Shown in pieces: positions 12,201-24,601 of a stretch of 64,000 nt of DNA (positions are counted from its first letter, which is position 1; each line of letters starts with the position of its first letter). Below the pieces are notes generated by a model. That model ran no database searches. It saw nothing but the letters and a program-made list of their open reading frames with translations, and was not told the DNA's origin. The translations under genes were made by a program, and so were the position numbers. This DNA comes from Vitellaria paradoxa (taxonomy: Eukaryota > Streptophyta > Magnoliopsida > Ericales > Sapotaceae): positions 50,868,690-50,932,689 of the forward strand of contig CM034236.1 of the NCBI GenBank assembly GCA_019916065.1, given 5' to 3'.

Positions 12201-12713
12201 AGGGTTCTCTGTCTTCACTTTCTTGCTGGTTTTAGAGAATTTTGAAAAGTTGCTTGTGTCAACATTTGTTAGGTGATATGCGTAAAATATTAGAAGTCGT
12301 GGATTGCTAATGTGGTCAAGCATCGAATGTTTGATAGTTTATTTGGATTGGCGTAATACAAGGAGGTAACTCTTGGTAGACAAAAAGTTCTCTCCAAATA
12401 TACCAACTCAATGTTATCCCTGGTTTTTAGTTTTTTGTAAGAAAGGCTTAACCTACCGACAATAGTTTGGTAGGCTTTGCAATTGGAGCAATCATCTCCT
12501 TTTGAGGGATGGCCCATGTCGGGGAATAAAATATTTGGGCTATGTTTAATTTTCAGGTCCGTAATCTTATTTAACTATATTTTTAGATAAAAAATATTTT
12601 TAATAATTATAATGGTCGATAGTTTAGTACTAAAATTTATATATATTTTTATAAATTTTGATGTAATTTAAATTTTTGTAAGAAAATATAAATAAAATAA
12701 TGCATAAATACGT

Positions 12714-12716
<3 letters not shown>

Positions 12717-12747
<31 letters not shown>
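12717..12747. repeat. (TA)n microsatellite
   Basis: An uninterrupted run of about 15 TA units in the A-B spacer. Confidence 0.9.
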
Positions 12748-12750
<3 letters not shown>

Positions 12751-13475
12751 ATATTTTTTAATCTTTTACATCGAACTGGTTCAATTTTAAATCTAAAATA
12801 AATAAATAAATCGAGTATATATGGTGAGCTTTGCGTAGAATATTTTATTTTTATTCCTAAGGTATGTTTGTTTTTGAGGCAATAGAGAATAAATTTTACT
12901 AGGATAATTTTTACTTTTATTACATTGATTTAAAAAAAAGGTTAACAATTACATTGGATTGGATAAGAATTACTCTAATTGATACTCGTGAAAAGAGTGG
13001 GTAACGAGGAGTAAAGCAAAAGTCATGAGTTCCAGGGGTTGTAGTGCATTTGAACTGCAAAAATGAATTCTCTTGATTTGACTGTACTTTGATGATATAT
13101 AATCTTTTATATTTTGCAGTCATCGTGTTTTAATAGTAGGATTTGTTTAACTTTTACTTTTATTTTAAAATTAATTTTAACTAAATTAAATTAGGACCAT
13201 TTGATTATATCATGTTCTTATTATCTCCTCAAATATTCTTTTACACTAGTTAACCATCCCTACCAGTGACAATTTATCTTAGTTTAATTGTTATCACGTT
13301 TTTTCAAATTAATATAGTGGAAATCAAAAATTATCCTTGTAAAATTTACCCATTGTTGTCCCAAATACTTGCTATGCGCCCAGGTAACAAATTTGTAGCC
13401 ACATAAATTTTATATTTCATTTCTATTTTTTCTTGTTCATTCTCTTTTTTTTTTTTACTTAATGAAAAAATCCTA

Positions 13476-13870
13476 ATGATATGTTTGATTGGATGAAAAA
13501 TAGGAAGGAGAGGAGGAGATGGAATAACATCTCATTTTCATTATTTGGTTAGAGAGAAAAGTGAAGAGAAAAGAAAAGGGGAGAAAAAATAGGGGAAAAA
13601 ATGAAGGTGGAGTACACCTATTTATGGGAGGAAAATAGGGGGTGGAAAATGAGAGAGAAAGAGAGGATATGCGTGATAAAAAATTTAAAAAGTGAGATTC
13701 ACCCATTTTTTTATATAATTTTTAACTTAAAAGTAAATTATAATATATACATACACATATATATATATATTTAAACTTTCTTTTACTTTTTTCACTAAAG
13801 TAAACACACTTGTTTCCTCCCCTTTTTCTTCTTCTCCTTATTTCTTCCTCTCCCATTTTTCTTTCCTAGC
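13476..13870. mobile_element. Possible foldback/MITE with purine-rich arm
   Basis: The left arm (TTGGATGAAAAATAGGAAGG and following GA-rich DNA) resembles the complement of the right arm (TTCCTCTCCCATTTTTCTTTCC). The match is imperfect and no target duplication was fixed, so this is tentative. Confidence 0.35.
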
Positions 13871-14811
13871 ATATTTACTTTGCATTCTAAAACTCCGCAT
13901 TCGTCTCCCAAATTTGTAGATATTTATTTGGCTATATATATGTATTTGTGCTGAAGAGGAGAGAAGGTATGGGCTTAGTCAACTGCGTTGGGTTATTTCA
14001 AAACCTGCATGCAGGGCGTGGAGCTCTGCTGAAGTTGACTGATTTGTTTGATCATCTTATTTATTAGTCCAAGTCATCATGGTCATCGACTTACAATATT
14101 AATTTGTCAACATCGCCCGCTAGCCTTCAAGATTGAAAAAAAAAAAAAAGGTTACTAATTTCTCGCCAAAATTAGTGCTTTAATTTCTAAGAAACTGAAA
14201 CATCATCCGGCATGGTCACTGTTCAATGAAGGCAAAAAGCACCCAAATAAATAAATAATTAATTTAGACAAACTAATAGAATATATATATATATATAGAG
14301 AGAGAGAAATTTAAAATTAAGAAAATTATGGAGTTCGAAAATAAAATTACTTATATGTATATAAATTAAACAAAAAATTATTATTTTTTAACAAATATGA
14401 ATTCATTTTTGAAACTATACGGAAATCTAATAAGTAAATTTAATATACATATACATATATATATATTTGTTCCATTTTACTATACAGTTTCCGCTTATTC
14501 AGCCTAGAAGAAACAAATTACGTCCTCTTCCCCATTTTTTTCTTTTAAAGTAAAATCAAGTTGGAATTTCCAAGAATTACCAAAAAAAAAAAAAAAAGTT
14601 GGAATTTCCAAGTTAAGGAGACTACTATTATTTTCAGATTCAGCGCATGGGTATAATATGGCAGGGCCATTAAGTTACTTACTCGTCATTCCATAAAAAT
14701 AAATAAACCAATCTTTGTTGCCCGATAGCTCGCTCATCCTTCTTTCATTATCACTCTGATCCCTTCCTAGACGGATCGGAGCTTATTCTCTCAGACATAT
14801 CAACAAACAAT

Positions 14812-16146
14812 ATGGCAGCGAAGACCACAGTAGCACTTCACAGCAAGCCCTCGTGGTCTCTCAGACTCAGAGACAGGTCTATTCTCATTGGAGCATCCTT
14901 GTTGACTCTCACGCTTTGTGCCGTTTGGCTCTTCTTCACCGACTCTCCTTCCAACTTCTACAAAACGACGACGTCCGTGCCCGCCTCCGACGGTGTCACT
15001 TCCACGGAGTGCACTATTCACGTAGATAACGTTGATTCACTGCACGACCCCCTCAACTCCACGTTCTACGACGAACCGACCCTCAGTTACTCCATAGACA
15101 AACCTATCGAAAACTGGGACGAGAAGCGACGACGCTGGCTCAAGCAACACCCCACTTTCGCCACCGGCGATGGCGATCGGATACTCCTCATCACAGGATC
15201 TCAGCCGTCGCCTTGCAAGAACCCAATGGGCGACCATTTTCTGTTGAGGTTTTTCAAGAACAAAGTTGACTACTGCAGAATCCACGGCTACGATATCTTC
15301 TACGGCAACACCTTCCTGCACCCGAAGATGAGGTCCTATTGGGCCAAGTTGCCCCTCATTCGCGCTGCGATGGTGGCCCACCCGGAGGCCGAGTGGATCT
15401 GGTGGGTCGACTCGGACGCCGTGTTCACGGACATGGAGTTCAAGCTTCCCTTGAGGAGGTACAAGGATCACAACCTGGTGGTCCACGGCTGGGCTGACTT
15501 GGTATACCGGAAGAAGAGCTGGGTCAGCGTGAACGCCGGCGTGTTTCTGATCCGGAACTGCCAGTGGTCCATGGACTTCATGCAAGTTTGGGCCAGCATG
15601 GGCCCACAGACCCGGGATTTCAAAAAGTGGGGCCGGATCCAGAAATCAACTCTCCCGGACAAGATGTTTTCGGCGTCGGACGATCAGTCGGCCCTCGTTT
15701 ACTTGCTGCTGAAAGAGAGGAAGAAATGGGCGGACAAGATTTACATAGAGGGGCAGTATTACTTCCAAGGGTACTGGCTGGACATAGTGGGAACCCTTGA
15801 TGACGTCGCGGACAGTTACACGGAAATAGAGGCGGGAGTGCGGTGGTTGCGGCGGCGGCGCTCGGAGAAGGAGACAGACAGCTACGCCGCCCTGAGGGAG
15901 CCGTTTCTGGCGGAGGCCGGCTACGGCAAGGGCAGCTGGCGGAGGCCGTTCATCACTCATTTCACGGGGTGTCAGCCATGCAATGGGGACCACAACCCAC
16001 TGTACACGGGTGATTCTTGCCGGGTCGGGATGGAGAGAGCCTTGAATTTCGCTGATAATCAGGTGCTTGGTAGATATGGGTTCGTGCACCTTGATGTACT
16101 GAATTCGTCCTCCGTTTCTCCACTGCCGTTCGATTTTGCATCATAA
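14812..16146 (+). CDS. GT34 glycosyltransferase, copy B (444 aa)
   Basis: Second tandem paralogue with the same Golgi type II layout: membrane anchor about 23-42, DSD at 200-202 in WWVDSDAVFTD, HGW at 225-227, NAGVFLIRN, SDDQS with DDQ at 290-292, THFTGCQPC, and C-terminal FADNQVLGRYGF...SSVSPLPFDF. The start ATG lies in ACAATATGGCA. Every catalytic-region hallmark checked is intact, so it is probably active on the same kind of acceptor as copy A. The stem region differs most: the DPPDP of copies A and C is DPLNS here, and FYDDP is FYDEP. Intronless and GC-rich. A related xyloglucan-xylosyltransferase role cannot be excluded but the C-terminus argues against it. Confidence 0.92.
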   Translation: MAAKTTVALHSKPSWSLRLRDRSILIGASLLTLTLCAVWLFFTDSPSNFYKTTTSVPASDGVTSTECTIHVDNVDSLHDPLNSTFYDEPTLSYSIDKPIENWDEKRRRWLKQHPTFATGDGDRILLITGSQPSPCKNPMGDHFLLRFFKNKVDYCRIHGYDIFYGNTFLHPKMRSYWAKLPLIRAAMVAHPEAEWIWWVDSDAVFTDMEFKLPLRRYKDHNLVVHGWADLVYRKKSWVSVNAGVFLIRNCQWSMDFMQVWASMGPQTRDFKKWGRIQKSTLPDKMFSASDDQSALVYLLLKERKKWADKIYIEGQYYFQGYWLDIVGTLDDVADSYTEIEAGVRWLRRRRSEKETDSYAALREPFLAEAGYGKGSWRRPFITHFTGCQPCNGDHNPLYTGDSCRVGMERALNFADNQVLGRYGFVHLDVLNSSSVSPLPFDFAS

Positions 16147-16867
16147 GAAGACAAGATAGAAACAGAGGTAGAATTTTCCTCGCCAGTCGTTTGTTGGTTA
16201 ATAACTAATTTAAATACAAATTTTTCTTTTCTTTTTTTTATAAATCTAAAAGAGAAAATATATAATACACAATATTATAATACTTCTTTTTAATCCGATC
16301 CGTTCAAACAGATCTGGAATAAGCTAGATCTTCAAGATACAAGGCTCATGTATTAGAATTTCGCTAACCTGGTCTCTAGCATTAGGTCAACCTTCTTCCA
16401 TAATTATAGTCATAGCAAAATTCTATGAGTTAAGCGCATATCCGAAGAATCAGCCAAAAATCTTGGCAGTACATGTGAATTAAGCCCACGTGTATGCCTG
16501 AAATAATTTTATTAGACTTAAATTTGGCATTAAGTATTTTTATTAAATTTAAATTAATAACGAGGAAGAAATGTTAGAATAAAGGGTTTATTTCACGTGC
16601 TCCTTTTATGGTTTACGTTTTGTACATTTATACCCTATAAATTTTATAAACGTGCATTAAGACTTCTGAAATTTATATTATATTTACTCAGATTTTTTTT
16701 TTTTGTTAAATTTTTCATTTAAAAAGTAACTTTTGATCAATTCAATACTATGAAATTATTTTTATACCTTTAATATTAATAAAAAATATTTATATTATAA
16801 TATAGTATATCTTTATTAAAAATAATTATATTATAATTAATTTACTAATTTTTTGTTAATTTTTTTA

Positions 16868-17290
16868 TAGTAATATTTTAAATTATTATACTTCACATTA
16901 ATATTTCAAATTATATTATATATAAATTATTAATTATACATATATAATTATTATTTTTTATTAGTAACCTAATAAATTAAACATGGAAGATAGAAAACTT
17001 TGGTTCCTCCTTTTCTTCCACTTCTTTTCCAATAATATTAAATAACAATGGATGACCTTTACTCTCAATTTTTTTTTTTTGGTAAATCTTTTCTATGTCA
17101 ATACTTTAAATTATTATACCTCACATTAATATTTCAAATTTATATTATATATAAATTAGTAATTATATATATATATATATATGTATAAATTATCATTATT
17201 TTTATTATTAATCTAATAAATTAAATATGAAATTAAGAAAGAAAATTTTAATTTCACCTTTTTCTTCCACTTTCTTTCCAATAATATTAA
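16868..17290. repeat. AT-rich tandem duplication, period about 230 bp
   Basis: TTTAAATTATTATACTTCAC... at 16873 recurs at about 17103, and both copies run on through CTTCCACTT...CCAATAATATTAAA (ends near 17043 and 17290). The right copy has gained an AT microsatellite. Confidence 0.75.
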
Positions 17291-17329
17291 ACAATAAATG
17301 TCGACCAAGTAACTGTAGAGGAGAGCAAG

Positions 17330-17445
17330 TTGATCAACTAAAGATGACCGTCACGAGTCTAAAAAGGCAGCTGATTAATGCCTTCAACAATGGCTCATTC
17401 ATGCGCTGATTATGGGTTGTCAAACTCCTCACCTATTCACCTTTC
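17330..17445. repeat. Dispersed repeat, copy 1 (pair at 19375-19480)
   Basis: Shares the order AAAGATG..., AAAGAGGCAGCT-like, AATAGCTCATTTATG-like, GCGATTATAG-like and CAACTCCTCAC with 19375-19480, about 2 kb downstream and in the same orientation. Origin unknown. Confidence 0.5.
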
Positions 17446-18312
17446 CTTCCTCCCACGCCAAGCAACTGTAGCCCGCACACACTATTTTCAATTTATTTAT
17501 TTATTTTTCTTTCCTCTCTATTTCAAGTTTCAATGCAAGGCATGTAATTGCTTTGCCTTTTAAACCTTCAAGGTATGTGGTAACCTGATTTGATTTTTTT
17601 TTTTTTATGCATTTTTAAATTTTTTTTTAAAACATTTATTTACACTACATAAAAATAGATGATCTATAAGATTTGAAGTAACACAATTAGTTATTTACTC
17701 TATCATTTTGTAATTACTAATTTTCATTTGATAATGTAATTACTTTTTGTTAATAAATTTTTTCATATATTTTTATTTTTAAAGGCTATTTGGACAATTA
17801 TAAGTTGAAATCACAAAATTTCATGTCATTAGAATATAATAATAAAATTTATTTTTATTTTTAAGATTAAATGAATAATTATTTTTATTTACTTTAGATT
17901 TGTAATTGATTTATTTTTAAAAAATTTTTAAAAATTTACAGGGTCGAATAGAGATCAGTGCCAGGGTTGGGGTATGCTGACCCTTGACTTGACTTGACCC
18001 AATTCGGTCAGTGGAAGGGCAAGATGATTTAGCGCAAGTCAACTTGGATCTGAATTGGGTTGGGATCAACCCAATTTACATGACTAAATGTGGTGAGTTG
18101 AGATGAGTATTCTTACTCAAAAATTGGATATAATATATCAATTGAATTATAATGAAATTGCTCTCAGTTTACTCTTTGGACGTAGGGAGAATTACTAAAT
18201 ACGTAAAATTAGTGTTGTTGTCGTGCTTGAATTATTTATTTTTTTTCAAAAATACACTTTGAGTACAATAGAATATTAATCTCGTCAATATGAGAAAAAT
18301 AGTATAAATAAA

Positions 18313-19209
18313 AGGTGTACATGGATTGGTTTGGTTCAGATTAATATATAACCTAGAACCGAACCAGTTTTTTCTGGTATAAAAATTTTGAATTCAAAAT
18401 CGAGTTGATTTTAAATTAGAACGGAACAGAACCGAATCGAACTAAATCGAAAATATTGGATTGATTCAGGTCAGTTTTTAATTTATGCCAATTCAACTTG
18501 GGTCAGGTTTATTTTCAATTTAGGCCACTCGAATTGAGTTGGGTACATTTTCAAGTTAAATCCATCCAAATACAAGTTAAGAAAGTAATAACACATTCAG
18601 TCAACAAGTACAAATAAAATGTTTCTGATGACATATAACTACTCCTTCCTACAAGTAGATTTCTGTTAATAGCCACTGGACTTGAATGAGAGATTTTCTT
18701 TTTCTCCACTGTGTCTGTGGATTTCCCAACCATTAAAGGCCACCAATGTGCAACGTTTGTGGCTCCAAAACAAAGAACTAAGATTAGTTCCCACCACAGC
18801 CAACTCAATCCGTAAATACAACTGTGTTTGAAGAGAGAAAGAGAGGGGTAAAGTTATAATATTTTATAATATTACTAGCATTTGCCTATCTCAAAGACAT
18901 ACAAATGAATCTCGGCCATTGGTAAAATAAAACAAAATTTTAGGTGTTGATCGAATACATATATATCAAATCAATTGAGCTAACTTATTATATAGAATAT
19001 AAATATTGTATTTTTCGGGTTAGCTCGAGTTAAGTTATTTTTGGTTTGATTTGAGTACCTATTAATTTGATAATTAAACTGAAAATATTAATTAGTTAAT
19101 TTTTTTAACTCAGAGCCGAACCGAAAATAATATGGATCCCGAACCAATCCAAACCAAAGTGATTAAATTAGTTCGATTTTTAGGTTGTTCAGTTCTTTTG
19201 TGTACTCCT
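18313..19209. mobile_element. Possible non-autonomous transposon rich in GGTTTGGTTC-like words
   Basis: It begins GGTGTACATGGATTGGTTTG and ends ...TTGTGTACTCC, giving short inverted ends (GGTGTACA/TGTACTCC). Inside, many ACCGAACC/GGTTCGG-like words lie in both orientations, as in common plant non-autonomous DNA elements. Possible 9-bp flanks (TAGTATAAA, TAGTGTAAA) do not abut the left end cleanly. Confidence 0.35.
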
Positions 19210-19997
19210 AGTGTAAACTATGTCAAAAATAAAAGTTAGAGGCGCTCATACAAGCTATTGAAAATTGGGCGTCTAATTGCGCAACACCACAACAAATGCG
19301 GCGAATCCACTCACATTAGGTGGATGGGCTGGCCGTTGGTTAGAAATATCAACCCAAGTTAGTGAAATGGAGAGAAATTGAAGATGGCAATTACAAAGCA
19401 AAAGAGGCAGCTAAGTTTATGGTCCATCAATAGCTCATTTATGTGGCGATTATAGTCTACCCAACTCCTCACTATTGGTTCCATTATTCTCTTGTTTCAC
19501 GTATTAAAGGGGAGTAGAGGAGGCTGAGAATTATGGCCATTGAGAGAGAGCAGAACAAGTAGAGTTGAGTGCATGATATAGTGCTACTTCTTCTAATTCG
19601 CTAAAAGGTATAGCAAAATTACTATTGATTTATCTCATGGTTGTAAGTAGGATCGTCGAACTACGTAAAATTAGTGTCTGTCATTTTTATAAATCCTAAT
19701 AATATGTATATAGTCATTTAAACCTTTTAACTTTGTATAACTTGAAATATATATAAAATGAGAAATTATTTTGAATAATAACATTTGAGTTGGTTTTATT
19801 TAAGGTAATAGTATATATTTATTATAATGCGTCATGCATCAAATTTGTGAACTTATTTTAAACGTAAGGTGTCAATATTTTGGAATATTATCTTATCTTA
19901 TAATCCTGTGTGCGCGTGTAAGTGATGTATACCAGTGTAACATCTTTTCTTATTTACGGTGCAGCACTTCATCATGTGATATCAACGTCAGATATTA

Positions 19998-20006
<9 letters not shown>

Positions 20007-20033
<27 letters not shown>
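20007..20033. repeat. (GA)n microsatellite
   Basis: About 13 GA units after a short GTGTGT run. Confidence 0.9.
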
Positions 20034-20034
<1 letters not shown>

Positions 20035-20619
20035 AACGCAGCAAGTTCGAGTTAATTACAACTATAACATGGTCGACGTATGGCTATAATAAAATTTAGT
20101 TTGGGAATAAAAAAAATTAATATATAAATATATATATTTTTTAGTTTGAAGAGAAAAAAAATTAATTTTTTTGTAACTAATTTTTTACTTTTTTTTTGTT
20201 ATTTTGTTATTTCTACTTTTTAAGATTTAAAATATAAAAAATTAAATTTAATTATTTTATAAAATTGTCAGAAAATCAATAGTTAGAGGTTAAGTTATTA
20301 GTTGGTTATTATTTATTTATTTATTTATTTTCAAACGCACTCAAAGATAAAACAAAGCAAAACAGGGCCCAAACCTATTGCATCTCTAGCCATCCGGATG
20401 TGACCTGAGCTTCCCCTGTTTTTTGTTTCATACCATGTTCTCTGCTTCGATGAGATTTCATGTTTATCCTTGAAGATTTTCAATGTTAATTTTGAAAATT
20501 GGGGTACAAAGTTTGAAACAGGCAATAAGCACCGGCTTCACAGGCTAATGATTCAATATGTCTACCTAATATGGAATATATAAATTTCAATGTTTAAAAG
20601 TTCTGTTGGCACAAAGCGG

Positions 20620-20622
<3 letters not shown>

Positions 20623-20660
<38 letters not shown>
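20623..20660. repeat. (CT)n microsatellite
   Basis: About 19 CT units, uninterrupted. Confidence 0.9.
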
Positions 20661-20662
<2 letters not shown>

Positions 20663-20821
20663 ATTTAAGGGATTTGAATCTAACAGGTGTTATGCTGCGT
20701 GTTGTTTTTTTCATAGAAAAGTTATTCTAGGGTAAGCTTTTGTATTAGAAAAATCGGTGCCTACTTAACAATAATTGTTACTTTTCTTTCTTTTTCTTTT
20801 TTATTTTTCCCCTTAGCATTA

Positions 20822-21142
20822 GGGAGCGTTTGGACGTATAATTTTTAACAAAAAAATTACCTACTTTTGATTATCGAGAGTTTGGCAAACCACTAAGTTT
20901 TTTAATTTTTTGCTCAGTTATAATTAACTTTTCAACTCAAAAAGTTATAAAAAATTACTAAAAATTATCAAAAGTTGCTAAAAATTACCAAAAGTTAAAA
21001 AAATTTACCAAATGCTCAAAAGTTATAAAAAATTACTAAAAATTGTTACTTGTTACACTAAACATATCAAAAATTTCAACTAACAACTTTTGATAAAAAA
21101 AAAATACTAAAAATTATTAAAAATTATGTCTCAAAACACCCC
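20822..21142. mobile_element. MITE-like element with internal short repeats
   Basis: The left end GGGAGCGTTTGGACGTATAA matches the complement of the right end TTATGTCTCAAAACACCCC. The interior repeats AAAAATTACTAAAAATT/AAAAGTT words many times. No clear target duplication. Confidence 0.55.
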
Positions 21143-22386
21143 AAAGTTTCATCTTGCCAATTGGTACGGTTGATACATATTGCCTGATACTGTGTTTGTA
21201 CAAGCTGAACCTGCTTGAGCTAGCTCAACTAGTTCAACTTTAATATGATTCACAGCTTACTCAGACAAATATATTTTTCAGTTGATAATATTTGTATTTC
21301 TCTAATAACTTTTTTTCATTTCACATTACTTTTTTTTTTAAGTAAATTAAAGTTATTGTAAAGTAAGAGAAGTTAGTAAATTAAAGATATTATGAAGTGG
21401 GAAAAATTAATACAACAATGCAAATGTTTATCTCAACCTATTTTTCTGCTGAATATATAACTTCGCTCACATGAAAGTAGTGCTAGTATGTTGAAATTTA
21501 TTGCCAGAGTTTATTGGCCATATAATTGTTTATGAGCCCATTACTTTTAAAACTGCAGCGACCCACTATAACGTGTGATATATTGCATCAATGCCCTTTA
21601 TCACGGAATTTTCACAATAAATTTTTGATAAAAAAAAAAATAAAGTTAGACCAGGCTCAAACTTTGAGAACGTAAAACTAGAGTTGCACCGCAATGTTCA
21701 AATTATAGATATATGTGGTCTAAAGATGAAAGACCTTTAGAATTTGATAATCGTTTTTTTTCCACTATCGATCAGTACCACCAATCCCGGAACGTCTTCG
21801 TGTTTCCTTGAAGACTTTGTGTTTCCATTGACGTGCAGAAAGGGAACTCTTTCCCATTGGAGCGTGATCTACGGGATTCCGGTCAAAATTCCAGTTATCA
21901 TATTCTCTTTGCCAGAGACTCTGGATCTGCCTATTCTTCCAGATCACTAATCAGAATACTGTTTGTCGTCTGCCTCGTCTCATCTCTACTAGAAGAAGAT
22001 GTTCAAAATAAACGGTCTGTAAAGTTTTCCTATTTATTCTCAGGTCAGGGAGTTTTATGTTAATTTAATTTCCTTTATTTTACTGATTCAAACCATCGAC
22101 CCCTTCACTTGCATACTCAACACACCACATCTTTTAGCTTTTTATTCTGCCCTTTTGATATATCTCCAACTGACACCGAATTGCTAGCAGTAGCTTCGCA
22201 ACTATTTTCGTCAGTCGTATCCATTTCTGTTAACATATATATATAATATACAATAATTCTGCTCGTTCGTATGATTGCCTTTCGTGCCATCACAACTGCC
22301 CAAATGGTTCGGAAAATCTCTGCAGGTTGATGTCACTATAATTTGGGCTGTAGGAGTTTTTGATTTGCAGACGCAACTATTAAAGC

Positions 22387-23655
22387 ATGGCCAAAACCAT
22401 AGTCCCCAGCAATCCTATTTTGCTAGTCGGAGCGGCGGCGGCTCTGTTAATGGTTTGGACTCTTTGGATTAACTTTCCTACCATGAACATCACCCCTGAA
22501 CCAGACGGCGTCGCTCCCCAAAACTGCACGGCGGCTGCTCAGGGCGTCGACCTCCGCCACGACCCACCTGACCCGACCTTCTACGACGACCCGGACCTGG
22601 TCTACTCCATCGAGAAACCGATCAAGAACTGGGACGAGAAGAGACGGCAGTGGCTGAACCACCATCCGTCCTTCGCCGCCGGAGCAGGAAACCGCGTTCT
22701 CGTCCTGTCGGGGTCCCAGCCGTGGCCGTGTAAGAACCCCATCGGAGATCATTTGCTTCTGAGGCTTTTCAAGAACAAGGTTGACTACTGCCGAATCCAC
22801 GGCTACGACATCTTCTACAACAACGCCTTGCTGCACCCGAACATGCCCGCGTATTGGGCCAAAATACCGATGGTTCGGGCCGCAATGGTGGCCCACCCGG
22901 AGGCGGAGTGGATCTTTTGGGTTGACTCCGACGCCATCTTCACTGACATGGACTTTAAGCCGCCGCTGGAGAGATACAAAGACCACAACATGGTGGTTGA
23001 CGGGTGGCCCAATTTGATCTACGAGAAGAAGAGTTGGATCGCCGTAAACGCCGGAGTTTTCCTGATCCGAAACTGCCAGTGGTCCATGGACTTCCTGGAT
23101 GTGTGGGCGAGCATGGGGCCACAAACCCCAAACTACGAAAAGTGGGGCCACATCCTGACATCAACTTTGACGGACAAGATGTATCCAACGTCGGACGATC
23201 AGTCGGCTCTGGTTTATTTGCTGCTGAAAGAGAAGCACAAGTGGGGTCAGAAGATCTACATAGAGAACAAGTACACGTTGAGTGGGTATTGGGCCGGGAT
23301 ATTGGGCTCGCTGGACAAGATCGGAGAGAGCTACGTGGGGATGGAGAAAGGGGCGGGCGAGTTGAGGAGACGCCACGCCGAGAAGGTGGGCGAGTACTAT
23401 GCGGCGATGAAGGAGGCGCGTCTGAAGGAAGGCGGCGTCGCTAGGCGGCCGTTCATCACGCATTTTGCGGGGTGTCAGCCGTGCAGCGGGGACCACCCGG
23501 GCTACACTGACGAGGCGTGCTGGAATGGGATGGAGAAGACTTTGAATTTCGCGGACAATCAGGTGCTTCGCAGTTATGGTTTCGCGCGCCCTAACTTACT
23601 GAATACCTCCTCCCTCTTGCCCCTGTGGTTTGACTTTCCATCCTTCAAGGGTTAA
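22387..23655 (+). CDS. GT34 glycosyltransferase, copy C (422 aa, diverged)
   Basis: Third tandem paralogue. It has a shorter tail and stem, with the membrane anchor at about 10-28. DSD is at 180-182 (WVDSDAIFTD), NAGVFLIRN is intact, and DDQ is at 270-272. Differences from A and B: the histidine of HGW is aspartate (DGW at 205-207); the segment before RRPFITHF is about five residues shorter and lacks the tryptophan found in A, B and D; and THFTGCQPC is THFAGCQPC. The reading frame is otherwise open and codon use is GC-rich, so it is not an obvious pseudogene, but its activity or acceptor may have changed. The C-terminus reads LLPLWFDF in place of the SPLxFD of the other copies. Confidence 0.9.
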   Translation: MAKTIVPSNPILLVGAAAALLMVWTLWINFPTMNITPEPDGVAPQNCTAAAQGVDLRHDPPDPTFYDDPDLVYSIEKPIKNWDEKRRQWLNHHPSFAAGAGNRVLVLSGSQPWPCKNPIGDHLLLRLFKNKVDYCRIHGYDIFYNNALLHPNMPAYWAKIPMVRAAMVAHPEAEWIFWVDSDAIFTDMDFKPPLERYKDHNMVVDGWPNLIYEKKSWIAVNAGVFLIRNCQWSMDFLDVWASMGPQTPNYEKWGHILTSTLTDKMYPTSDDQSALVYLLLKEKHKWGQKIYIENKYTLSGYWAGILGSLDKIGESYVGMEKGAGELRRRHAEKVGEYYAAMKEARLKEGGVARRPFITHFAGCQPCSGDHPGYTDEACWNGMEKTLNFADNQVLRSYGFARPNLLNTSSLLPLWFDFPSFKG

Positions 23656-23802
23656 TTTGAAATGTAGACTATTTTAATGTTCTATGTGGAGGGACCATCC
23701 CCAGGGAAAGTGATGCAGATGAAGTTTTCCTGCCCATGAAACTTAGCGGGGTTTATTTGTAAAATATTTTTTAAGAAATTATTTTCCAAAAATATGAGTA
23801 AA

Positions 23803-24071
23803 ATTATTTTATTTTATAGATTCTTCACACACACACACACACACACATCCAGACTATATAATTAACCAAATTGTAGGTACGAGGTCGCTATCTGATGTAC
23901 ACAAAATGAGATGAGTTTGCATGATTCATATGATTTGCTCATCACAGGAACTTTTTGGTAGGATTAAGCTCTCTTCACAATATTATAGAAGTAGGGGTTT
24001 GATTTATTCTATTAGAAGTTTCGTTCAATAATTGGCAAGCAAATATTAATATTTTATTTTATAGATTCTTG

Positions 24072-24110
<39 letters not shown>

Positions 24111-24286
24111 GACTATATAATTAACCAAATTGTAGGCACAAGGTCACTATCTGATGTACACAAAATGAGGTGAGTTTGCATGATTCAGATGATTTGCTCA
24201 TCACAGGAACTGTTTGGTAGGATTAAGCTTTCTTCACAATATTATAGAAGTAGGGGTTTGATTTATTTTATTAGAAGTTTCGTTCA
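23803..24286. repeat. Recent tandem duplication 3' of GT34 copy C
   Basis: The unit TTTTATAGATTCTT-(AC)n-ACTATATAATTAACCAAATT...AAGTTTCGTTCAAT occurs at about 23808-24031 and 24055-24288 with roughly 95 percent identity by eye. The units differ mainly in the length of the (AC)n run (offset 259 bp after it). Confidence 0.9.
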
Positions 24287-24601
24287 ATTCCGAACTTCAA
24301 GAGTGTGAATTCAATTTTAATCAATTCGATTTTAAATCAGACTGAATTAACCCAAATTTTTGCGTACTTTTTTACACAAAATATATATTTATATCAATAG
24401 TGTGGCTATTCGCAATCTTATTTTTTCTCCACGTAATCCAGTTAATTCATCTATCATATGTTTTCTTCAAATAACTCAATAATTTCTCATGTAACCCACA
24501 AATTGTACCTAAAATTTCAAAAAAATCCCTTCACCTTCTAAAACCCTTAAAATTGAAAATCCACTATTGAAATAGTGTAAGATTTTCAGTAAATACATGT
24601 C

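Larger units (their letters stand above)
9284..14811. other. Intergenic spacer between GT34 copies A and B
   Basis: I see no gene. Contents: a GC-richer block at about 11040-11270 with repeated GGTCAAGTC/GGTCGAG words (possible LTR debris, unidentified), a (TA)n run at 12717-12747, and a purine-rich to pyrimidine-rich segment at 13476-13870 that may be a foldback element. The remainder is AT-rich, low-complexity DNA. Confidence 0.5.
16147..22386. other. Intergenic spacer between GT34 copies B and C
   Basis: No gene supported. It contains a tandem duplication (16868-17290), a dispersed repeat pair (17330-17445 and 19375-19480), a possible transposon (18313-19209), GA and CT microsatellites, and a MITE (20822-21142). 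Short ORFs here lack family features. Confidence 0.5.

Noticed and set aside
22275..22472. Plus-strand ORF overlapping the start of GT34 copy C
   Set aside because: It is out of frame with the gene, and its sequence has no family features; the gene start at 22387 explains the region.
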